From the NCBI RefSeq assembly GCF_010093535.1, contig NW_022985169.1, positions 611,444-650,543 on the forward strand: 39,100 nt of DNA. Reading direction: 5' to 3'. The position numbers and the translations under genes are program-made. Below are positions 31,493 through 39,100 of the stretch, piece by piece; the first letter of the stretch is position 1; the number at the start of each line of letters is the position of its first letter. Below the pieces are notes generated by a model, which worked only from the letters and a program-made list of their open reading frames with translations, had not been told where the DNA came from and ran no database searches. This DNA is from Lindgomyces ingoldianus (lineage: Eukaryota > Ascomycota > Dothideomycetes > Pleosporales > Lindgomycetaceae).

Positions 31493-32946
31493 ATGATCGG
31501 TCGTCCAATTTTACTCGCGGCGCTCTCGCTGCACGTCTTTACCTCATTGGCTGAGAAGCATCTCTCCAAAAGAGACGAGAAGCCCGCTCTACCATATGAT
31601 CCCAATACCACACAGTATTGTACTTGGTGGTATGACAATGATGGTTCCATTCCATGCAGTCAGATGCCGGCTCTCTGGGCAATGTCCTTGAATGACTTCC
31701 GAAGATGGGTATGTCTTGAGCTTTCCAGTATGGGCCTTGCAGTACCTTGAGCTGACCAATGCCCACAGAACCCTTCCATCACGGCTGACTGCGGCAATTT
31801 TGTGACGGGCAAGTCTTATTGCGTAGAAGCATTTGGCGAGCCTCCACCACAGACGAGCACAGTAGTGTCGTCCTCAACAACTTCCAAGGCCACACCAACC
31901 TCCACTGGAGGGGCTCCTGGTCCCACTCAATCCGGACAGGTGGAGAACTGCAACCGTTGGGACCTCGTCAAGGATAAAGACACATGCAGTGTATACATTA
32001 ACAAGTATCCTGGCTTGACGCTGAAGGACCTCGTCTCTTGGAACCCAGGAATTGGTGATAACTGCCAGTTCTTGTGGATTGACTACTATGTAAGTCTTGT
32101 GCCAATTCCTACTTGATGCCTCTCCTAATACGCGCCCCTCAGCTTTGCACCGGCGTCCCCGGCTTCAATCCCGTCACAACCACCAGCAATACCGCCACCC
32201 CAACGCCCACTAATGGCATCGCCACGCCCACCCCCATCCAAGGAGGCATGGTAGGCAACTGTGACGCATTCCACAAGGTCGTCAGCGGAGATGGTTGCGC
32301 TGCAATTGCCCAGCAATACGGCATTAGTCTTTCGCAATTCTACACCTGGAATCCTACCGTCGGATCTAACTGCGGTTCTCTGTGGCTCGACTACTATGTC
32401 TGCGTGTCTATCATCGGCGTCGGTCCTTCGTCCACCGTCAAGAGCACGCCGATCGCCACTTCGACAGTCACGACTCCAACGAACGGCATCGCCACTCCCA
32501 CGCCTGTCCAGGCTGGCATTGTGAGTAACTGCGATGCCTTCCACAAGGTAGTCAGTGGAGATGGGTGCGCCGCGATTGCCTCAAAATACAGCATCAGCCT
32601 TTCACAGTTCTACACGTGGAATCCTACTGTCGGATCCAACTGCGGTTCTCTATGGCTCGACTACTATGTCTGTGTCAGTATCATTGGTGTTGGACCTACG
32701 CCGACGACAACGTTGAAGACGACGACGTCGACGAAGGGGAATGGAGTTGCCACGCCTACCCCGTATCAATCGGGAATGACGACCAGCTGCAAGACGTTCC
32801 ACAAGGTCGTGTCTGGTGATGAGTGTGCGGTGCTTGCGAAGAATGCTGGTATTTCACTGGCGAACTTTTATAAGTGGAATCCTGGGGTTGGGACGAGCTG
32901 CGGGTCCCTCTGGCTGGATTACTACGTCTGTATAGCTATTCTGTAG
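31493..32946 (+). CDS. Secreted five-LysM chitin-binding protein
   Basis: Exons 31493-31708, 31769-32089 and 32143-32946 join in phase 0 (introns of 60 and 53 nt, GTATGT...CACAG and GTAAGT...CTCAG) to give 446 residues. The signal peptide is about 1-20 (MIGRPILLAALSLHVFTSLA). LSKR at 24-27 is a likely Kex2 cleavage site. Five LysM-type modules follow, each ending WNP...C...YYxC or similar: the first spans the first intron, the second is ENCNRWDLVKDKDTCS, the third and fourth are nearly identical, and the fifth is SCKTFHKVVSGDECA. Thr/Pro linkers (TPTNGIATPTP) separate modules 2 to 5. Paired cysteines match fungal LysM effectors and cell-wall LysM proteins. GAPGPTQSG before module 2 recurs as GPPGPTQSG in the first LysM protein, so the two are related. 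It probably binds chitin; a role in hiding or protecting chitin is inferred. Confidence 0.9.
32196..32735 (+). repeat. Tandem duplication of a LysM module
   Basis: Two units of about 270 bp (for example GGCATCGCCAC at 32215 and 32485) encode one linker plus one LysM module each. The encoded modules differ at only a few residues while modules 2 and 5 differ widely, so the duplication is recent within the gene. Confidence 0.9.
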
Positions 32947-33230
32947 TTGGATAGCAGTCACTGCAAATCTGCATGGTGCGTTTCATATAATGTAATTCTT
33001 AATTCAATAACACTCTCAAGACATGCTTACGAGTGATGAGAGACATGAAGGTCTCTTGGATGTCATCAAGCCTCTCAAGAGAAAGTCTTCATCTCTTCCT
33101 CTCTCTGGGTATTTTCCTGCCACGAAGGGGCTCTTTGGCTGTCATAGTCAGATGTGATCAGATGTGGTCGAAATTTTGGTCGCGAAAGCACGGAACCGAA
33201 GCGGAAAACCCGACGTCCATCTCGACCTCC
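32947..33230. other. Convergent 3' gap
   Basis: The 284 bp between the LysM stop and the stop of the minus-strand kinase-like gene contain no supported gene. Confidence 0.45.
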
Positions 33231-34941
33231 TCAATCCTCCTTCAACACCCAACCTTTTCCCTTCAACACCCCCACCGCCTTCTCCACCGCCTCATCTTCC
33301 TTCTCCTGCATCCAAACCCCCAACACCTCCCTAACAATCCTCCCACTCTCCTCCCTCGCAACCCTCGAATTCCTCTTCGCAAGCCTCGCCCAAGCCTCAA
33401 TCTCCCCCGCTCCCTTCGCCCTCTTATCCTCCCCCTTTCTTCCCTCCTCGCGATCCCACCCCGCCCAAACCCCCTGCTCATTCACCACCCTCATAAACGA
33501 AATCCAACAAAGCGAATGCTCGCAATTCCTACACTTGGGTGCCGTCCACCCCACCCGTCCCACCTTCTCCGCATGACAAATCTTCGCCGTTCCCCGAAAC
33601 TTCTCCAGCGCCCGACACACAGCCTGCAAATGCCCGTACACTACTTCTCCCTCCGGCTTGTGATCCACTGCATTCGCGAGTCCGAAATCTATCAGCACGA
33701 GATCTGGGAAGCCGGGTACGGCTTGCGAGCTATGATCTAGCAGGATGTTCTCACCCCAGATGTCATGGTGCATCATCTTTGCGCCTTCGAGAAACGTTAT
33801 CGCGGAGTGTAGTTGGTGGAATGCGTGCCAGATGAAGGCTTCTGGTGGCGCGATGTCAGCGGCGGCGAAGCATTTCTGGGCTTGGATGAGATTCGTGCTG
33901 CCTAGGTAGGCCGGCAGCACGATATACGGTTGTGGGATTTCGTCTCCAGAGTAATCGAGGCGCGCGACCGTGTGCTTGTATCCGATGGGAAATATGTCTT
34001 GCTTCTTAGCGAGATACTTGAGGTGGTAGTTTTCGCAGCGGATCAGGTCGCTGCGGTCGGGTTTGCAGGATACCTTTAGAGCGACGATTTTGGAGGCTAG
34101 AGAGGGGCGGGTGCGGGATGGGCGCTGCGGATACCTGGGGTCTGAGAAGATTAGAGCGGTGTTGGGGATGGCGTAGATGATGTTGGCAGCGCAGCCGCAG
34201 ACAGCGTGGCCAACAGTACGTAGTACGTTACGTTTGAGCTTTTTTCTGCCAGTAACTTCTCAATTTAGTAGTACTTTTGTACGTAAGCAGTGAATTAATT
34301 AGCAAGTACGTAACATAACAGTAACTTCTCAAAATCCTTATACTTTTGTACTTTTCGCGAGAAGTTTCGTCGGTCCGGGTCAAAATTGTTCCGGGAGAAG
34401 CTTTTTAGCCTAGATGAAGTCCCCTCCTCCTCCTTATCGCCCTCTGTCTCTAGCTTGTTGGGACGACTCTAATAAGCAGGAGGATTAGGATGAGGCTGTA
34501 CGCCTGCTGCGATAGAGGAATTAAGACATCTAGCTCATTGTAACAATTAATAAGATAGGCAATAGGTTGGCAAATAGGCAGGTATAAGATAAGGAGCTTT
34601 TCTAGGGCAAAAGTTAACTATTTTTATAATTGTTACTCTAAAACGCGACCTCAAACAAAGCTCCCAACGCGATGGCTAATAGGGTCTGAAAACAGGAGGG
34701 AAATCTCCCAAAATATGACCTCTCTGACCCATACTACGGGACGTACTTAGCAATTCACTGTACAAAAGTTACGTCTCACATTTTAACTACTTTTGTACTC
34801 CTCACGTGATTACTACGTTCACGTAGTTACGTTACGTACTACGGACTGTTGGCCACGCTGGCCGCAGATTTGTTGATAGGACGTGTCAGCACGCAGTCCT
34901 GAGCTCTTGTATTGATCCTCGCTAGACTGTATTTGTCTCAT
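33231..34941 (-). pseudogene. Protein-kinase-like gene broken by a hAT-type insertion
   Basis: Leaving out the 659-bp element at 34202-34860 and one copy of its 8-bp target duplication, a single open frame runs from an ATG at 34941 to the stop at 33231, about 347 codons. It has kinase landmarks: a glycine-loop-like GCAANIIYAI (about 27-36), KIVALKVS with the ATP-binding lysine near 67, a helix-C-like RCENYH with a glutamate near 81, the catalytic loop HHDIWGEN (169-176) and LIDFGLA with DFG (196-198). The C-terminal lobe is short, Lys/Glu/Arg-rich and atypical. The insertion falls in the glycine loop and adds 667 bp, which is not a multiple of three, so the gene as it stands is broken. An upstream exon is possible; the open frame at 34922-35215 in another phase could not be joined cleanly. 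Confidence 0.78.
34202..34860. mobile_element. Non-autonomous hAT-type element
   Basis: The ends are inverted repeats of about 30 bp, beginning CAGCGTGGCCAACAGT on each strand, with internal CGTAGTACGT and ACGTAAC runs. The element is flanked by a perfect 8-bp direct repeat, GCCGCAGA, at 34194-34201 and 34861-34868. An 8-bp target duplication and CA-G-G-TGGCC-type ends are typical of hAT elements. The 659 bp hold no transposase ORF, so it would need one in trans. The perfect target duplication and well-matched ends suggest a fairly recent insertion. Confidence 0.88.
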
Positions 34942-36005
34942 CAACGTATCCCTCGTCTCTCCTGTCCGATCCTGAATCGAGACCTCTCAATGTAGCCTGC
35001 ACATATGATTTTTTGCTGCTCTTTCTCCGTGGCCATGGTCCGCATAAATTCATCCTGCGATCCTGACACCGGACGTTGCCACTAATACCTTCCGGATACC
35101 AAGCGAGGCGTGCCTGGAAGCTGCGCCTCGTGATTGAGGGCCTTGCAGGAAATTGGACTAGACACGCTTCGTTAAGGTTTTCCACGATACCCAGGGAATG
35201 GCCGGCTTCGTCCAACTCAAAGTCGTAGTTGTTCCGGCACGCATGAATCTCCGCCGCCTAGCTCTACCATCAAATTCAGCCACCTCATCACCACCCGATC
35301 CAGCTCTTCCTTAAATCCGTGTCTAATACACTCCAATATCTCCGTATGACATTTACGCATGAAGTCACCCCCACTCCTACATGAATCCTACGCTGCTCAC
35401 CAGGTGGCGGCAGCGCCGTGTTTGAGAGTCAGATGTAATCGTCCCACTCACTGTTAGCACCTCATTGGCAGAGACCACGTCATGTCCCCTCTCTTTGCCG
35501 TAATACCGTGCCGCCTCGGCGGCTCGAGCTCCTCTTCGGGTGCACTAGATGTTGGCTCCTGTCTTAGCAGGTGGAGTAGCACAATGCTTAAGAGTCATCT
35601 TTGCATGAACATACTCTCATCCGGCACATCCTCAATTCCAGGCCGATCCAATCCAGTCTCATTGTGCGTGGACCCAGGCCAAAGTGATTGGTTCAGCGGC
35701 GAGGGTACGGAAATTACAGTCTCTGCTGAGGCTGTCACCCAGCATGTCCCTAGAGATGTAGGCAGACATGGCTCGAGTGACACCTAGCGTGTCACCTACT
35801 GCAATTTTTGCCGTACTATCGCACATGGAGGGATCAAAGACCAAGCCAAGTTCATTAATGATCTGGATAAACGCTGCGGGTGTATGCGAAGAGTAAGATA
35901 TAATTGATAGACTACAGTGCCTTCCTACATTTTTGCAAGATTTTGGGCGCGAAGATAGAAGTTAGAGCATGTGAAGTTGGGAGACGAGAGATAGAGAGTT
36001 AGAGA
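34942..36005. other. Normal-GC region without a supported gene
   Basis: Several ORFs of 60-101 codons overlap on both strands (34922-35215 minus, 35482-35787 plus, 35659-35844 minus). None shows a family motif. The minus frame at 34922-35215 (MDEAGHSLGIVENLNEACLV) lies just upstream of the kinase start and might be decayed or alternative N-terminal sequence. Confidence 0.4.
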
Positions 36006-36155
36006 GGGACTCGGATCGGCAAAACAAAAAGCCGAGCAACACGAGTAGAGCAGAAAAAGGATCAATAAATCAAGACAATAAATCTTAATCCTATACATCA
36101 CATCTAAACCCATCATTTATCTTAGGAAGCCTAGAAACAGTGCTTTAATCTAATA
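36006..36155 (+). repeat. 3' part of a Copia-family LTR
   Basis: This matches 3549-3712 of the complete LTR: GAGGGACTCGGATCGG, then the AGCCGAGCAACACGAG block, then AGAAACAGTGCTT. Its end reads AATCTAATA where the complete LTR has AATCTGACA, the expected RIP changes. The 5' half of the LTR is missing or too diverged to see. It is followed by a Copia gag start and so acts as the 5' LTR of the next element. Confidence 0.82.
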
Positions 36156-38960
36156 ATTAAGAGTCTCAGTGCCTCTATTAATACAAAATGGCCACCTAGC
36201 CTCCTCGAGACGCGACAGTCGTCCTTCGAGACCACACCGACTACAGAGCCTGGATGATGCAGCTGCAATCGAGATGTGTAGCGCACAGCATCTGGCCGCA
36301 AGTAGATCCTAAGTTGACCATCTAAATAATCTCTAAACTAAGAGCTCTAGAGATGCCGCTAATAGCTAAGTTTTCACTAGCCTCTAATGTTAAAACGCCT
36401 ACGCACATAAACAAGCTATTAACAAGCAGTGTTAGAGCCTTTAAAGAAGCTATTAAATACTATAAGATTAAGGCTAACAAGTATAAGAGTAATAAATATA
36501 ATTATAAAAGAGAGTAATTAAGCGTTTAACAGATTATTGTCTTTATCTAGTTAACAGTTAGCCCGCATCTGCAGTGTACATGCTGTTCCCTAGATTAACT
36601 ACTTAGATAGTGGATTATAAACTTTAAAGCTATAGTAGGTGTTAATAACTAATTTAAATAAGAACGTGTGCACAACTAATATAATACATCTCTAAAGCTG
36701 CTAAGAAACGCAAGCATATAGGACCTATAGCTAGCAGAGTATAATTACGCTGCTATAGAAGCAGAGACACAAAATGTTCTAGAAACAACGCAGTTTAATG
36801 CTGTTGCAAAGGACTTTCTAACTACTATAAATAAAGTTGCCCCTTATTAGTCTATAACTTTTTAAGAAAGCAGACAGTTTACACTAGACATAAATTAGAA
36901 AGAAATAATAAAGCGCTTTTAAAAACATATAACGTACCTAACAGGTTGGCTAGCCACTTTTGCCAAGCCCCTACTAAAACCACCCTATTCTCTTGCAAAA
37001 CAGCCCACTTTAGCCCTATATAAAGTAATATAACATAAGATATTATTTAAAGTCTACTTTTACTACTTACTTACATGTACATAAGTTATGCCTAGTCTAA
37101 TTACACTACTTATATTGCCTTTAACTTAGCTTACTTTCTTTAGCGCACACCTGCGTCTTTAGCTTCTTCCTATTACTACGCGCTCTAAACTCCTTTAGAG
37201 CAGTTAAACAAGCCCTATCCTTAACTATTAAGGTTCTTTCTGCCTAAATTTACTTTCTTTTATGTAATCTATGTTGCGTAGCAGCTTTATTTACTGCTTA
37301 AAGCTTTATAATCTTATAGCCTACTCTATTATGTTAATGCCCTAGATAACTATTATCTACTCTTTATTACTTTACTATATTACCTTTAGCTGTTCTTATC
37401 TCTCTAAAGCTATAACAACTACTCTAGTTAATATCTAGCCTATTATAAAGCTTAACTTGTTAAAGTTATACATGTCTTTATTCTAGATACTGTACTTAGC
37501 TTTTATGTTAGCTACTAGGCAAAACTAGCCTTAGATAACCTCTAGATCCTTATAAAGCGCTCTCTTATAATTATACTTATAATTAAACTTTATTATAAAC
37601 TTAGGGCAGTGCTTAACTTACATACTAGGCTAGTTTAAGCTAACCTAGCCTAGATTGCGCTCTGCAGGCAAGGAATTAGCTATATTAGCTACAGCTATAA
37701 GCCTAGAGGGAAATCTGCGCGTAATAAGCTTAAGTATATACTTAACAACTACCTCTTTTTTAAGCTTAGTTAGATTCCTTAATTTAGGCTAGCATTCTGC
37801 TTGTAAAGGCTGTCTAGCGCGTTAATTACTTAGTGTTGTGTAAGAGACATTATAGATAGCGGCAGCGCGTTATAAGAAAAGTTTTAAGTCTTATTTAAAA
37901 GCTTAAAAAGCAAGCTATATCTAACGTTCTTTAGAAGATTTAATCTAATGTTGTTGTTAAGGCATTATGTAGATAGGTAGAGTTTGGTGGGGGCTTAGCA
38001 AAAGTGGCTGGCTAACCTGTGTGGCCAGCTAACCTGTTAGGTACGTTAATGTTAAATTATCTAATATGTATAGAAAAGCATAAAGCTGCCTTTACAACAG
38101 ATAACTTGTTATACCTTACTAAAAGTAGAAAAACCACCTAGGGCATAAATAGAGACGCCTATAGTGCAGAAGTTATAATGTTAAGAAAATAGAGTAGACC
38201 TTAATATTAACATTATTAAGAAGATAACAGAAAGTTATTTTTAAGCTAGAAACCTGCTAAAACAGGAGGCACTAAATGTCCTGCATGCAGACACATCTAT
38301 GCACTAAAGGACTGCTTCTATGTCTATCTAGACAGAGCACTAGACTAGTAGATGCTAAATAAAAGAGTTAAAGAGCTTGTAGCATTAAAGCGCAAGCATA
38401 ACTTAAAATTTTAAGGCCTACTTAGAGAGCAGTGTAGACATAATTTAAGAATACTAATCTTAAAAAGTTTACATACACCTACGCTAGAGATACAAGAAGA
38501 CTAACTTAAAAGCTAGGAAGTATTAAAAGTTAAGGCAGCTGCATTGCTAGCTATAGTTAATTTAAACTAGAATAGATATCTATTAAGAGAATTATTTATC
38601 CTTAACTTAGGCTTAACATGCTATATTATAAATAATTTTAATTAAATCTATAACTATTATCTACTAACACTAAAAGACTTTATCTAGTCTAGAAACTTTT
38701 ATGTATAGATTTAAAGCTATAGATTAATTATACTAAGCTTAAAGAGTAAGCATAGAACACATAGTTAAGCATACAGTCTTGTACTACATAACGCTGCACT
38801 GTGCCTAGACCTGCTGTGCAACCTAGTCTTATTCTGCCTACTATAACAGAAAGGAATCTATTGGGACATATAAGCAGAGCTAACTGCTTTAAAGGCCTTA
38901 GATAAAATAATAATTAAAGATCTTATAAAGATCTATAGCTAATAGGTGTTAGAGTACTAT
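36156..38960 (+). mobile_element. RIP-degraded Copia element, gag to pre-integrase
   Basis: Gag starts at about 36188 (MAT*PPRDATVVLRDHTDYR, with a RIP stop). The gag frame is interrupted by another element at 36937-38041. It resumes to a zinc-knuckle-like CPACRHIYALKDC at about 38278-38316. A protease segment FILNLGLTCYIINN (about 38590-38630) corresponds to the family's LDSGxTxHI. The pre-integrase LCNLVLFCLLQQKGI follows at about 38816-38865. That last part overlaps 130-280 of the window at about 140 bp, so the left and right Copia pieces are separate copies of one family. It ends at 38960, where an LTR is inserted. Confidence 0.88.
36937..38041 (-). mobile_element. Deleted pogo/Fot1-type DNA transposon
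   Basis: The terminal inverted repeats begin CCTAACAGGTTGGC (left) and, on the other strand, CCTAACAGGTTAGC (right). They lie next to TA on both sides (36935-36936 and 38042-38043), the target of Tc1/mariner-superfamily elements. The minus strand, read through RIP stops, shows a Fot1/pogo transposase segment at about 37480-37330: MYNFNKLSFIIG for the family's YNFDETGF.MG, then DRxGRAK-, QPGNREW- and VIQGIN-like pieces. At 1105 bp it is much shorter than a full Fot1-type element (about 1.9 kb); the catalytic C-terminal part is missing. It is inserted in the Copia gag. Confidence 0.85.
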
Positions 38961-39036
38961 TGTTAGATTTGCGCACCTACTGTTAAGACAGGAGGAACGC
39001 TTGACGAAAGCTGCTACATAGTACGAGCAATAAGCT
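38961..39036 (+). repeat. Truncated Copia-family LTR start
   Basis: It begins TGTTAGATTTGCGCACC, the LTR start with one C-to-T change, inserted directly after the Copia pre-integrase sequence (gtactat). Only the first 76 bp are present before a second LTR start interrupts it. Confidence 0.85.
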
Positions 39037-39100
39037 TGTCAGATATGCGCACCTACTGTCAAGACAGGAGGAACGTTTGACGAAAGCTGCTACATAGTAC
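39037..39100 (+). repeat. Nested Copia-family LTR start, cut by window edge
   Basis: It begins TGTCAGATATGCGCACC inside the preceding LTR at the AATAAGCT position and runs off the window. It shares sub-variant positions with the inverted LTR at 1-126. Confidence 0.85.

Noticed and set aside
33033..33740. Plus-strand ORFs of up to 235 codons over the kinase-like gene
   Set aside because: Pro/Leu/Ser-rich mirror frames of the minus-strand kinase; no independent support.
1..39100. tRNA or rRNA genes
   Set aside because: I saw no cloverleaf-like or rRNA-like stretch; a tRNAscan run would be needed to exclude them fully.

Overview
The window looks like part of a filamentous ascomycete (Pezizomycotina) genome. 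It contains spliced genes with 41-129 nt GT-AG introns, secreted LysM proteins and a killer-toxin-like chitinase. Around them lie long AT-rich blocks of retrotransposons and DNA transposons broken by stop codons in a C-to-T / G-to-A pattern, the mark of repeat-induced point mutation (RIP). The sequence does not let me name a species.

Layout. 1-9950 is RIP-degraded repeat: a Copia element with its 3' LTR and polypurine tract, the chromodomain end of a Gypsy element, further LTR-like blocks and an unidentified AT-rich tract. 9950-18600 has normal composition: a small hypothetical gene, an acidic gene with SUMO-interacting-like motifs, a head-to-head truncated alcohol dehydrogenase, then a four-LysM secreted protein on the minus strand. 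18628-24924 is one large plus-strand gene of 16 exons (1795 codons). It encodes a signal peptide, two hevein-like chitin-binding modules, a GH18 chitinase with an intact DGIDLDWE site, a cysteine-rich repeat region, a long central region, and a C-terminal region resembling the NucA/NucB nucleases. A convergent acidic cytosolic protein gene (25158-26186) follows.

26560-30970 is a second RIP block, including a Tc1/mariner-type transposase remnant. 31493-32946 is a second secreted LysM protein with five modules, two of them recently duplicated. 33231-34941 is a protein-kinase-like gene broken by a 659-bp non-autonomous hAT-type element with a perfect 8-bp target duplication. From about 36006 to the end lies another RIP-degraded Copia element, interrupted by a pogo/Fot1-type element and then by nested LTRs.

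How the genes may work together. The chitinase and the first LysM gene share one 868-bp divergent promoter. Killer-toxin-like (subgroup C) chitinases next to LysM genes are a known fungal arrangement. The domain order suggests a secreted protein that binds and opens chitin walls and carries a nuclease, analogous in logic to the Kluyveromyces lactis zymocin. The LysM proteins would bind chitin fragments or shield the producer's own wall. The acidic gene just downstream is a candidate self-protection factor. These roles are inference from domains and position.
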